The position numbers and the translations under genes were made by a program. A stretch of 64,000 bases of DNA, from contig NBIV01000078.1 of the NCBI GenBank assembly GCA_003194525.1, positions 124,001 through 188,000 on the forward strand, written 5' to 3'. Position 1 is the first letter of the stretch. Each line of letters opens with the position of its first letter. Of the stretch, positions 1-9,433 are shown in pieces. The stretch comes from Gracilariopsis chorda. Lineage: Eukaryota; Rhodophyta; Florideophyceae; Gracilariales; Gracilariaceae. The notes under the pieces were generated by a model. It had not been told where the DNA came from and made no database searches. It saw nothing but the letters and a program-made list of their open reading frames with translations.

Positions 1-1131
1 CCCGTCGCCCCGCACCGCGCCGCCGCGCCGCCGCCAACGCCGCCCGCCGCCGCGGCGACGGCCTCTTCTCTGGCGCGACATAAACAGCAGTTGTCCGCGG
101 CGCTTTCCGAGAACAGTCGCCTCCGCCAGCAGCTCGCCACGCAGCGCGAGTCCAGCGCCGCCAAAATCGCCTCTCTCAGGGACACGCAATCCGCCCTGCA
201 ATCCTCGCTCGCCGCCCTTCGTCGCCGGAGCCAGCACCCCACCGCCACCGCCACCGCGGCGGCTTCGCCCGATACGGACGCGCTGCGACGGGTGATAGCG
301 CATCAGAGGGCGCGAATCGACCGTCTGTCCACGTGCTCTGGCGCCGCTAATGACGCTTTGGGTACCGTTAAGACGGGGCTGTCCGACTTGACGCAACGCG
401 TGGACGCGCTTATCACCCTTAGTTGCGCCTGTTGTGGGCGCGGATGCCAGCGATGTGATTCCACATGTGTGTCATCTTCGCCAACTTCCTCGCACAACAC
501 CCACACTCACAACAACCACACCCACTCGCCAGATCGCGCGCGTTCGCGCGCGAAGCGAATGGATTATCACCGCTGCGACGACGCGGAGCGAAGCGGAGGC
601 GCGATATTGATTTCTCATTTGCCGCAGGTGAGGGCGAGTTTGATCGCGCTTTCTCAGGGCGTTGACGCCTTTCAGCAGCTGTTTGGACGGGACGACGAGC
701 TTGAACAACGCCCCGTGAAAGAGAAAGGCGTCTCTGGTACGCCGCCGCCGCGCACTCACAAACGCCACCGCTCGCCAGCAGCGCGCCCGGATGCGTCGTT
801 GCGTTTTTTACAAACGCCTAATCAACAGTTGGTCACTCCGGTTAGAGAACGACAAGTGCATCATCATCAGCAGTCCGAAGCTCCGCCGTCTCCGTCGACG
901 TCCCCGCCACTACCTGCACGTCGCCGACTTCAGTTTCAGCCCTCGGATCAGTTTGTTCCGTCCACCGATGAAATCATGCCATGCGATCACCATCATCACC
1001 AACATCATCCCTTGTTTCCCCCCTCTGCATCTTCTGCGTTGAACCCACAACAACAAAAACGCCCGAATCGATTCTCACCTCGTGCCACCAGAACGCGGTC
1101 GTTGCCTTTCAACACTGTACATCGCATCTGA
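1..1131 (+). CDS. Coiled-coil, low-complexity protein, 5' end outside the window
   Basis: The frame is open from the first base to the TGA at 1129-1131, so the start lies upstream and about 376 residues are visible. An Ala/Pro-rich beginning is followed by a probable coiled coil (about residues 28-65 of the visible part) and a second helical stretch. A cysteine cluster follows near 420-470 (motif CACCGRGCQRC), which could bind zinc. The remainder is rich in Ser, Pro, His and Gln and looks disordered, with a basic tail. I do not recognise a family. A shugoshin-like layout (N-terminal coiled coil, basic tail) was considered, but no C-terminal shugoshin motif is seen. Its stop lies only 5 bases from that of the converging gene on the other strand. 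Confidence 0.55.
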   Translation, partial: PVAPHRAAAPPPTPPAAAATASSLARHKQQLSAALSENSRLRQQLATQRESSAAKIASLRDTQSALQSSLAALRRRSQHPTATATAAASPDTDALRRVIAHQRARIDRLSTCSGAANDALGTVKTGLSDLTQRVDALITLSCACCGRGCQRCDSTCVSSSPTSSHNTHTHNNHTHSPDRARSRAKRMDYHRCDDAERSGGAILISHLPQVRASLIALSQGVDAFQQLFGRDDELEQRPVKEKGVSGTPPPRTHKRHRSPAARPDASLRFLQTPNQQLVTPVRERQVHHHQQSEAPPSPSTSPPLPARRRLQFQPSDQFVPSTDEIMPCDHHHHQHHPLFPPSASSALNPQQQKRPNRFSPRATRTRSLPFNTVHRI

Positions 1132-1136
1132 CCGTT

Positions 1137-2558
1137 TCAGTCGTTCCCATACTGCCCGCCGCTTGCGAACAGTTCTTGCAGCTCCCTGAAATGCTCATTT
1201 AAACCAACCCCAACGCCCCCCGCCGTCATCGTAGCGTCTGCATCAGCAACAAAAGCCTCTTCTTCTTCTTCCTCTTCTTCTTGGTCTTCTTCTTCTTCTT
1301 CTCCCCCATCCCCAAACAACAGCCGTCTCAACCACCACTCCGTCCGTTTCATAGCCACCCAACACACCGACACACACTCCTTCGTCTCTCTCACAGCCTT
1401 CATACATTCCGAATTCACCGCCCCCCCACCACCACCACCGCACCACCGTTCCATTTTGTTGTTACCGTCGTCTCCATCCTCATCCGCAACCACGTTGACC
1501 CGATTTTCATCCGCTCCAAAGCCGAGTCGTTCCACCCGGCGAACCGCCCCGTGATACACTCTCATGCATTCACTAACCGTTTGTTCCGCCTGCAAGCACT
1601 TCCTCAACGCCTGTAACGCACGCGCCCTCGAGCAAACCACCGCCCTTCCTCCTGAACTGGCCGTCGCCGCCGCCTCTATGGCCGCTGTGCTCCCTGCCCG
1701 GTACGCGCACGTTGACAATTGGTAAATCGCGTGCATCACCGATTCATAGTGAAGGTACAGTTGCTCCTTTGGAGTTCTTCTACGTAGTTCATTGCCCACT
1801 CGAAGACTGTATAGAAACTCTTCTCCTTCTTTGTGTGCATGTCGTTCACCTGTTCCCTTTCCAGCCTTGTTCGCGCATCCCGTTCTGTTCCCCTCCCCCC
1901 CCTCAGTCATGCACCGCCCGTTGTTGTGCTGCTGCTGCTGTTGCTGCTGCGGCAACACGTGCTTGTGAAGCACTCTCAAATGCGCGTTATTACACTGCGA
2001 GTGAAGCGCATTGTGCATCGGTTGTGGATGATGGATACGACGTTTGTTACATGTCTTCGCTGTATGTCCGTATCCACGACATAACTTGCACATGTACGGA
2101 CCCCGTTTCAGCTTTCTTGCCGCCGTTTTCTGAATCGTTTTGCTACTGCCAACCACGCCTCTCACCTTGTCCATCACACCTGCATTCGCCGCTGACGACG
2201 AACGATTCGAATGGGATACCTTCATATTCGTCTCCTGAAACGCGGCTTCAAGTCCGTCTTCGTCATGTCCAAACCCGGTCGTCGCACAATTTTGTCCGTC
2301 TAGCAAGCAAGTCGCACCGCCTTCTGCAACAACTTGTGGTTCATGTCGATTGTGTTGTTGGTGTGACGCTCCTCCACTTTCGTTTGCTTCACATACCGGT
2401 ATCACATCTGTCAACTGGCGTGGAAGGTTCAGTGATTCATCACCAAACACAGCTGCCACACCTTGGTTCGCACCCTCACAATCCCCTTCATTCGATCTAA
2501 GGCGTTGTTCATGCAGTTGCTGCGTACTATACCGTGCACCATTATCAATCGACGCCAT
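1137..2558 (-). CDS. CCHC zinc-knuckle protein with poly-Gln and acidic tracts
   Basis: About 473 residues if it starts at the first in-frame ATG (2556-2558); the frame is open a little further upstream, to an in-frame TAA at 2634-2636, without another ATG. A single zinc knuckle (Cys157-x2-Cys160-x4-His165-x4-Cys170, CKLCRGYGHTAKTC) sits in a basic segment. A Gln run and a Glu-rich tract near the C terminus flank a possible helical region. Single CCHC knuckles of this kind bind nucleic acid or protein in several families, so no precise function is claimed. It could be a host nucleic-acid-binding protein or a domesticated transposon gene; nothing transposon-like is next to it. It converges on the preceding gene with overlapping or abutting 3' UTRs. 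GTAAGC at 2638-2633 on this strand could be a splice donor of an unseen upstream exon. Confidence 0.5.
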   Translation of the reverse strand: MASIDNGARYSTQQLHEQRLRSNEGDCEGANQGVAAVFGDESLNLPRQLTDVIPVCEANESGGASHQQHNRHEPQVVAEGGATCLLDGQNCATTGFGHDEDGLEAAFQETNMKVSHSNRSSSAANAGVMDKVRGVVGSSKTIQKTAARKLKRGPYMCKLCRGYGHTAKTCNKRRIHHPQPMHNALHSQCNNAHLRVLHKHVLPQQQQQQQHNNGRCMTEGGEGNRTGCANKAGKGTGERHAHKEGEEFLYSLRVGNELRRRTPKEQLYLHYESVMHAIYQLSTCAYRAGSTAAIEAAATASSGGRAVVCSRARALQALRKCLQAEQTVSECMRVYHGAVRRVERLGFGADENRVNVVADEDGDDGNNKMERWCGGGGGGAVNSECMKAVRETKECVSVCWVAMKRTEWWLRRLLFGDGGEEEEEDQEEEEEEEEAFVADADATMTAGGVGVGLNEHFRELQELFASGGQYGND

Positions 2559-2633
2559 AACATCCCCCTTTCCGAATGGTTGCTTTCTCTCTTCGCTTGG
2601 TTTTTTAAACACCCGCGTCACCCTTCCGTCCGC

Positions 2634-3551
2634 TTACCCTGCTCACAGCTCGATCCGCTACCTCGTATGTGAGAAAGAGCGGGATTCACACGCCCAGGGA
2701 CTGCACCCAGCTCCTTCCTTGTCCTATTGCCCTCGTCTGTTTTTCGCTTTTTCGAGCAACTTGGCGTCGTCGTCGGCTTCACAACGCGTTTGTAGAAACC
2801 CACTCGCACTCGAGCGCTCTTGATATGGCACGAAGAAAAAGAGCGTAACGCTCAGTCGTTTCCCCACTCATACAATTTCAACCCCTCTCGCGCCCCCCAG
2901 CCGCGGTTAAGCGTCTACCAGTCCGCGGCGCACGCAATTCTCGTTTGGACCCTCCCGCGTGAGGACAGCGCTTGAACTGCCCGCGTGGCAGGCCCGCAAT
3001 TGATGTACCACACAACTTGTGACTTTACACAGTTTCAGAGTGTCTCTTCCGAACCGCATCTCTTCAGCGCCGTACACTCGGGACCCGTTCGTACCCTTTT
3101 TCGCCGGTCGCTTGCGCTAATTTTTTTTGCGCTCGATCTGCATTCGTTTGGTTATTGTTGGATGTCGCACTGCGTGGTGTTCCATTCCTCTTCTTTCAAA
3201 AGTGATCAGATACAGGTCTGTTGCTCAACTTGGTTTGATCGCGATTCGATCCAGTCCCATAGGCGTGAAGTACCTTATTCTTTACCAGTTTTGTACTTTT
3301 TCTCCTTAACGTAAACTGCGAGGCTCGATAACTAGTACCGGTGGCAGCTCCATCTGCCCTTTTCTCACGTGCGCTCTTGGGTGCGTGAAACAGAGTCGCT
3401 AGTCTTGTCACCGGATTTTGCCCCGTCGGTTCTGCGCTGGACATGAAAGAACTTTTGCGTCCTTCTCAGCACGACGTTCCACTCAGCTCAGTATTGTCAG
3501 TGCTGTCCCAATTGTAATCATCTGTCATAGTGAACATCAGAACCTACCAAA
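2634..3551. other. Intergenic, upstream of the zinc-knuckle gene and downstream of the nuclear-fusion-like gene
   Basis: GC-rich at its left end and AT-richer to the right. Only short open frames without ATG starts or recognisable motifs are present. It probably holds the promoter of the leftward zinc-knuckle gene and the 3' end of the leftward gene that stops at 3552. No TATA box or repeat stood out. Confidence 0.4.
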
Positions 3552-5111
3552 CTATGTTCCTATTCCACTTCGTCCCACACGTTCCTTCTTCGCACCTGCA
3601 CCACGCCTGCACCTTTTTTGGTTCTCCGTCACCACCTTTTGATACGCTACCTCCATATCCCTGCACCTCTTCAAGCACAGCTCAGCCAGCCGGCACATTT
3701 CAGCACTTGTGTCACAGATAGCTTCCGCTCGTCCACTTATCCTCAGGTTTTGCAATTCCACACGCTTGCTTCTCAGCTCCTCGTTGTTATTTCTTAGCTC
3801 TCTTTCAATTACCAGGCACAGGTGATCCACCTTGGGTCCACTCAGCAAATTCCTTCCATCCCGAACTGATCGCCAAACGAGAATCATGCACAACGTCACC
3901 AACACGGCGTTCGTCACAGATAGCAAATGACAGTTCCTAAGTGTACATTCCAAATCCATTCCCACCTTCGTCCGTAGTCCTGATAGCCATTCCCGGAAAC
4001 TTATTCTGACACAAGTTTTGGTGGCTGCTAAGACATTACAGGCCAACCACGTTCCAATCATATCTGCAAATGTAGCATATGCTTGCATCGTAAGTCGTAC
4101 CATATGATCCCCGCACGTCCCACAACTTGTTTGTTTCTTGTTTCCAGTCTGTGAAACGCTGCGCACGATTCCGTCACACATGGTCATGCTGTTTTTTGTA
4201 CGATGGCATCGTTCCGGAGCGAGGCCACGGGATACCAGCCAATGGTAGTATGTAATTCGGCTCGCGCGACTGTTCATACGAGCTTCATGTAACGCCTTTC
4301 TCAAAAGAACGTGAACAGCCCTACCGTCTTCCTTCACAGAATATGGTCTCAGGCTTGTCAGCAGCGCCCCCAAGTCCGAGTAGGAAACATCCAATGACTT
4401 AATCTGCTTCTCCAATTCGCCAATGTGCCATATGATCTTGAATTCCAACATCTTCAGCTTTCGGTGTACTTTCTGTTTGAAACGATATATGCTTCGTTGC
4501 GTTGTATAGGACATTTCGGCGCTTTGTAGCAAATATGATCTCATTCCCTCAGACATGTTTGCCAACGCCGAGAATTCTGTGCGAACGTTTTCCAAGTCTT
4601 TTGGGAGCGCAAGTGATTCCAGGCGCTTCGAAGTGCTTAATATATCCCGAAGAGAGTTTGAGATACCCCTCTCATTCTTGAAGCAGTTACTGAGAGACAA
4701 CGTGACAGCTTTCTCATTTGCTCGTTGACACAACACTTTCACAGCTGGTAGAGATGTGGAGAACAAGATCTTGAGATGACTCTTCGATGCATCTTTCAAA
4801 CCATGGGATTCATCCCAAAATGAAATTCCGTTCTTCCACTTAAACATTGGTGGCTGGCGCTCTTCCAAGCACGTTGTAATGAAAGATGCCAACTTCAGTC
4901 GCTCTCTCAGCGAGCTATCATTGCAAAGCGTAGAAAGACTCTCTTGAGCAGATTGACAAAAACTTCTATCATTTCGAAGCCAATCTACCACTGTCTGCCT
5001 CGAGACCTTCTCAAAATCCTGTGTGTGGTATGTCTGGAAGTCAAGAGGTTCAGAAAAAACTGTTTCAATTATGCATAAGAGGGCTATCACAGTCTTCTTG
5101 AAAGTGTTCAT
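3552..5111 (-). CDS. Probable KAR5/GEX1/Brambleberry-type nuclear-fusion membrane protein
   Basis: A complete 519-residue frame from an ATG at 5109-5111. It has a signal peptide (about 1-20), then a cysteine-patterned region: Cys52-x10-Cys63, an Arg-x2-Leu-Ala helix, Cys81, and further Cys at 128 and 143. A long helical/coiled-coil region (about 150-280), a weaker hydrophobic stretch (about 343-368), a clear membrane span (about 397-414) and a C-terminal coiled coil follow. KAR5 (yeast), GEX1 (plants) and Brambleberry (fish) share this order (signal peptide, Cys-rich domain, coiled coil, C-terminal membrane spans) and act at the nuclear envelope in karyogamy. The spacing C-x2-A-x3-L-x3-C and R-x2-L-A-x5-C resembles GEX1. 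The frame is intact, which argues for a working gene. The assignment is by pattern, and an unrelated secretory-pathway coiled-coil protein is the main alternative. Confidence 0.58.
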   Translation of the reverse strand: MNTFKKTVIALLCIIETVFSEPLDFQTYHTQDFEKVSRQTVVDWLRNDRSFCQSAQESLSTLCNDSSLRERLKLASFITTCLEERQPPMFKWKNGISFWDESHGLKDASKSHLKILFSTSLPAVKVLCQRANEKAVTLSLSNCFKNERGISNSLRDILSTSKRLESLALPKDLENVRTEFSALANMSEGMRSYLLQSAEMSYTTQRSIYRFKQKVHRKLKMLEFKIIWHIGELEKQIKSLDVSYSDLGALLTSLRPYSVKEDGRAVHVLLRKALHEARMNSRASRITYYHWLVSRGLAPERCHRTKNSMTMCDGIVRSVSQTGNKKQTSCGTCGDHMVRLTMQAYATFADMIGTWLACNVLAATKTCVRISFREWLSGLRTKVGMDLECTLRNCHLLSVTNAVLVTLCMILVWRSVRDGRNLLSGPKVDHLCLVIERELRNNNEELRSKRVELQNLRISGRAEAICDTSAEMCRLAELCLKRCRDMEVAYQKVVTENQKRCRRGAGAKKERVGRSGIGT

Positions 5112-6026
5112 ATCTCACATGCATATCCCTTTTCTATGAGCTTTCCTACTAAGAACTCGTAGAGTCCAATTGAAGATCCAAGCTTTAGTTTCAAAAGTCT
5201 GACTTTCAAGATACAAAAACTTCCCCGAAAGGGATGGTACATGTATCTCACTGACTGTAATCAACTAAAGCTAGTCTCGGGCTAGAGAGCGACGGTTGTA
5301 TGGAGGGGAAACACACCGCGAGAAGTTTGGAGGGCATTCGTTACATTGCAGAGCTCTATTGCATTGCAATGTTGACCGCTTTCTCCATGTGAAAGGCGTA
5401 CGAAATTATACATTCAAATTTAAGAACACGAATTCAATTTGAATTGAGTGGAGGGTGAGCTGAAGACTGTTCACTATTAACGAAGTGTTCTTCCAAGTCA
5501 CAGCTGTGAACATCTAGAACTTGCTGAATAGCGTACAGGGTACTTGAAGATTTCCTTGCAGTTTTTTCTTCGAGCCGACCGCTCTCGTAGATATCCGTTT
5601 ACAAGGGTAATGAAAGAAATTCTTGCAAACAATACGTATCTACTGGTTCTGTAGAAGCGGTCAACTTTTCTGCATGGGAGTCCTGCGCCATCTTGCGGAT
5701 GAGAAGAACGGCGTCTGTATCAGACGTTTCTAGCATAGAGAGAGAGAGAGCATGGGGACCTGATATCGGCGGTCAAACTTCAATTATTTGAATCACGACC
5801 ATCAAGTCACGGACATCGAGAGGCCCGCTTCCCTCCATGCAAGGCATTTTACCCTTACTTTGAATGTCTGAAATTTTGTGTACGGCACCGCTTTAAATAT
5901 GAACGATGTCTCGTGGTTTAAACCGAAACGGGGTCACGTAAACCAGCATTCGGGAGTTCATAAGCACACGAGCGTCCTCATTCTGAACTCGGGCACCAGT
6001 TTTGCGAACTTTCCCAAGTTTCTGTC
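5112..6026. promoter_or_regulatory. Shared divergent promoter region
   Basis: A 915-base gap separates the starts of two divergent genes, so it should carry both promoters. It is AT-rich and holds a (GA)n run at about 5738-5750. TTTAAATA at 5892-5899 is a possible TATA-like element for the rightward gene, about 130 bases before its ATG. These are suggestions from position and composition only. Confidence 0.35.
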
Positions 6027-7661
6027 ATGGTTGATCTCCGGTCCGGTAAGAAGACCCGCGCTGGCGGGCCTAGGAAGACTCCCACCTCTTCAGCTAACCG
6101 ACCTCGATTCAGTCTAGGGCCCGAGGGAGAGGAAGTAAAATCACGAAAATCTGCGAGGAAGCCAACTTCGTCAGCAAAGGCCAAAGGCGCGGGGGCATCC
6201 GCCAAAAAAACGCCACCAGTTCGCAAAGCCGCCACTCGCGGAAAGGCATCTACTCCAGCAAGAGAAAGCACTTTGAATGCCCAAAACATCACACCAATCT
6301 CGTCGACTCCAACACATGTCCACAATCGATCAAGAGCAGGTACTCCTGCAAAGTCGTCGACAAAACATGACCGCAATCGATCAAGAGCAGGTACTCCTGC
6401 AAAGTCGTCGACAAAACATGACCGCAATCGATCAAGAGCAGCTACTCCTGCAAAGCCGTCGACAACACATGACCGCAATCGATCAAGAGCATATACTCCA
6501 GCAAACTCGTCTACTCCAGTGAAACCCCTTTCTGCGGCAAGATCGTCTACTCCGAGAGGTAGATCCACTCCAGCAAGTTCATCTACCACAGCCGATGGGA
6601 AATCTTCGATTTCAGGGAATAAATCGCCAGGCGCGCCTTCCAATCGACGATCTCAAGGTAGTGGGAGTTCGAAGCGTGTATCAACCCGCAGAGGGTTTTT
6701 GCGTCGCGGGTCTGGAGATAGGCGTCGTCAGATAATGAGCTCGGAGAAGCTGAAAAGCCGAAGGCCGTCCGTCAGTTTCAGAGGAACGACTTCCATGTCT
6801 TCTTCGGACAGTGGAGAAATCGAGAGTGCTGCTTCTGGCCCATACGAATGGCCCAAGAGAATTGCCCGTGAAAGATCGGTCTGCACAAACGAGAGTGGTC
6901 ACAGCTCAGAATCGGAAGATGTTGGAAGCATATCCGCCTATGCAATCACCGGAGATGACGATACGGACTACGAAGAATATATTTCCTCTTCAATGGTACG
7001 TCACTTGAGCCTAAAAGAAGCAGTTGGATGTCCGAGTTGTAGTGACAGGGAAGGATCGGAGGACTCGTATGAGCTTGAGGGGCAACATAATAGGTCCAGT
7101 AGTTCTGGAAGCATTTCGCGTTGTGAAATAACAGGAGATGAATCTGGCGACGAGATGCCGAGATATGTGCCGGGGTGCCCCCAGAATTTCTTGAAGGAAA
7201 GGGGTTCATCATCAGTCAAGAGTTCGTTGCAGTTTACTCAGATTGATTGGTCTGACGATCCTACTACCGACTGGAGTGATAGCGCCTCAGATAGTTCTTT
7301 GGAAAGAGACGTTCTCGGTGTCAGGAGGAAGGCATCTCAAGATGATGATAACATGTATCCAAGGCTAAGGTTGAATAATGGACAAGCTATGAGGAACCCT
7401 AATGAGATGTCAAGCGTTCGTCACGATTATCGTAGGTCGATGCGCGACGGCCAACGTTTGAGCTCTCATTCTGGAGAGCCAGGAACATATTCTCGCCTAA
7501 GTTCGGGCTTACAGACTACAGCCCCTCCCGATAGCTCTTCCATGATCATACCGCGCAGAAAAATCTTGACTGGTACCAAAGCTACCCAGAAACTCCCCCG
7601 GGCATCAGTAGCACTATCGCAGAATGCTGCGCAACTGGGGTATTGGGATGGAAAGATTTGA
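6027..7661 (+). CDS. Disordered basic/Ser-rich protein with 17-residue tandem repeats
   Basis: A complete 544-residue frame from an ATG at 6027. The N-terminal half is very rich in Lys, Arg, Ser, Thr and Pro with many (S/T)P sites. It includes four copies of a 17-residue repeat (core NRSRAGTPAKSSTKHD) at residues 100-167. The second half is Ser/Asp/Glu-rich and holds an internal duplication: GSISAYAITGDDDTDYEEY and later GSISRCEITGDESGDEM. No folded domain is apparent. Basic, SP/TP-rich disordered proteins are often nuclear and phosphorylated, but that is inference. The gene is divergent from the KAR5/GEX1-like gene and has no breaks. Confidence 0.6.
   Translation: MVDLRSGKKTRAGGPRKTPTSSANRPRFSLGPEGEEVKSRKSARKPTSSAKAKGAGASAKKTPPVRKAATRGKASTPARESTLNAQNITPISSTPTHVHNRSRAGTPAKSSTKHDRNRSRAGTPAKSSTKHDRNRSRAATPAKPSTTHDRNRSRAYTPANSSTPVKPLSAARSSTPRGRSTPASSSTTADGKSSISGNKSPGAPSNRRSQGSGSSKRVSTRRGFLRRGSGDRRRQIMSSEKLKSRRPSVSFRGTTSMSSSDSGEIESAASGPYEWPKRIARERSVCTNESGHSSESEDVGSISAYAITGDDDTDYEEYISSSMVRHLSLKEAVGCPSCSDREGSEDSYELEGQHNRSSSSGSISRCEITGDESGDEMPRYVPGCPQNFLKERGSSSVKSSLQFTQIDWSDDPTTDWSDSASDSSLERDVLGVRRKASQDDDNMYPRLRLNNGQAMRNPNEMSSVRHDYRRSMRDGQRLSSHSGEPGTYSRLSSGLQTTAPPDSSSMIIPRRKILTGTKATQKLPRASVALSQNAAQLGYWDGKI
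6324..6527 (+). repeat. Coding minisatellite, 51 bp x 4
   Basis: Four in-frame 51-bp units begin at 6324, 6375, 6426 and 6477. The first two are nearly identical, the third carries several substitutions and the fourth diverges in its second half. The unit length keeps the reading frame, so copy number could vary without breaking the protein. Confidence 0.85.
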
Positions 7662-8266
7662 AAGGAGTCTGAAACGTGTGAATTGGTGAGAAGCCAAGCT
7701 GGGAACTACACCAAATTGTGTTGTCTTTGAAAGCAGGACGATTCTGACATGAGAAATCTTTCTTGCACGTGTATTCCTTTGCAATCTGCACATAACATAG
7801 AGTAACATTATACAAAGTCCAAATGTAACCTTACGAGAAAGGCAATGGAAGCTGCAATACCAAGAGCTCATCAGCGGTATGCTTTGCGACTGCTTCTGGA
7901 ATTCAATCCTCGTGCATTATTTACAAACTTTAATGTAAACAATATGACAATTCCACCGCCCAGCGTAACAAACGGTGTTTATAAATCGGTTTCTTCGCCT
8001 TTCAGTTAAGAGTCTCACATGTGTGGGCTAGATATAGATCTCTTCGAATTCCTCATCGCACATCAGCAGGCCAAGTCATAATGCATAAAGTTAACGATGG
8101 CTACAGAGTAATGTTTCTGTGCCGCTGCGGGGGAAACTGAAAACCGGAATGCACTGTGCTGCGCAAACCTTGCAAGAGCAAAAATAGATACCTGAAGTAT
8201 TCGCATAAAGGCATGCAAAGACTCTCAGAAAATGACCATCTCTACTGGGGACGGGTGGTTTGGATC

Positions 8267-8294
8267 TACCAAGGGTACCTTTGTACCGTTGGTA
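8267..8294. repeat. Hairpin, 12-bp arms, 4-base loop
   Basis: TACCAAGGGTAC at 8267-8278 and GTACCGTTGGTA at 8283-8294 pair at 11 of 12 positions around a CTTT loop. Confidence 0.6.
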
Positions 8295-8551
8295 CCTCAG
8301 ATGATTGGGCAAGGGTTTGAATCGCTTGACTAGAGATTAAGTCATAAAAGACCAGACCGACAAGTCGATATGCAAGTACAATGCAATACGTGTGGGCAGA
8401 AGGAGGCTTTTCTTTGGAAGAACCAGGTAAATGAGAAATTATAATGCTATGTTAGCTGACCAAACTGCCAGATGACCGCAAACGGTGCGACGCAAGAATT
8501 TTGCTCCACGTTTCGTTTAATGCAACGTAGTGGGTTCCGTACAAGCCGTCC

Positions 8552-8590
8552 ATGGAACTTCAATGGCATATTATGCCATTGAAGTTCCAT
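8552..8590. repeat. Perfect 39-bp palindrome, 19-bp arms
   Basis: ATGGAACTTCAATGGCATA (8552-8570) is followed by a single T and then its exact reverse complement (8572-8590). No mismatch is present, so it is either recent or maintained. It is not part of any element recognised here. Confidence 0.85.
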
Positions 8591-9433
8591 CACGCAGGGA
8601 AACTGGTGAGATGATGTGTTAGAGAGGTGCAATGAGTACCTTCGTACCGGTTAACATGCAATCTGCTTATTTTGTTTGCCAAAGCAATAAGATGAGAGGT
8701 CAAGAATAAGCTACCTCTTCAGAGTGCTTTCCCGGTTTTTGAAGCCATCAATTGTGTTTAGCACTTAAACGTCAATTTTTTTTGTTTCCGTTTCTACATT
8801 TTTGTAACGTATCGCTTGGCCAAGCAAAATCTAATTTGGTTTCCAATTGCGTTTTCATTTGCTTTTGTCTTCAACATAACAGTTTCATGATCTCGTTGGG
8901 GCAATATTGCTGTTGTGAAAACACGTACAAGTTTTGCACTGACAGAGAACGATTGACGTACATCATCTGAGCGCCACGTCCGCCGCTGGCGGACTTTAGC
9001 ATGCCAATGGTCGCGTAGTATCTCTATACAAGTAAAGCCTTATCCCCCAGGAGACCTAGATGGACCCCCGGCAGATTCCTGTGGCGGATCCATTTGCAGA
9101 TAAATAAGGTCTCTCTTACTGCGCGAAAAGTGAACTTCTTACACATGTCAGAAGCCCATGCGACAGCTGTCCCTTTCTTTTGGTCGAAGAATGTTCCCGA
9201 CCGGTTTTCCTGCATATTTGTTTGCTAAAGCTATACTCTAGTTTTTATCTGACCAGCGACCTTATATGAGGTCAGTTTTAATCACTCTAGAACTTTATCA
9301 AAACCTTAAAACTTTTCCAAATACTTTTTCGGTTAGATCCTTTCTTCATGTATTCTACGTTGGTAGCGCTGAACCATGTCTACAACACATCACCAACAGT
9401 CGTAGCTGTCGGATCAAGCACTATCGTCAACAA

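Larger units (their letters stand above)
7662..9237. other. Intergenic, no gene seen; two hairpin-forming inverted repeats
   Basis: Short frames here have no domains and mostly lack ATG starts. The stretch holds the 3' end of the preceding gene and two notable inverted repeats, listed separately. It ends at the left CTAG of a piggyBac copy. Confidence 0.4.

Noticed and set aside
91-1131. Shugoshin assignment for the partial coiled-coil gene
   Set aside because: The coiled coil and basic tail are suggestive, but the C-terminal SGO motif was not found and the N terminus is outside the window.
1712-2500. A 262-codon plus-strand frame
   Set aside because: It is antisense to the zinc-knuckle gene and mirrors that gene's low-complexity composition; no domain and no promoter are seen.
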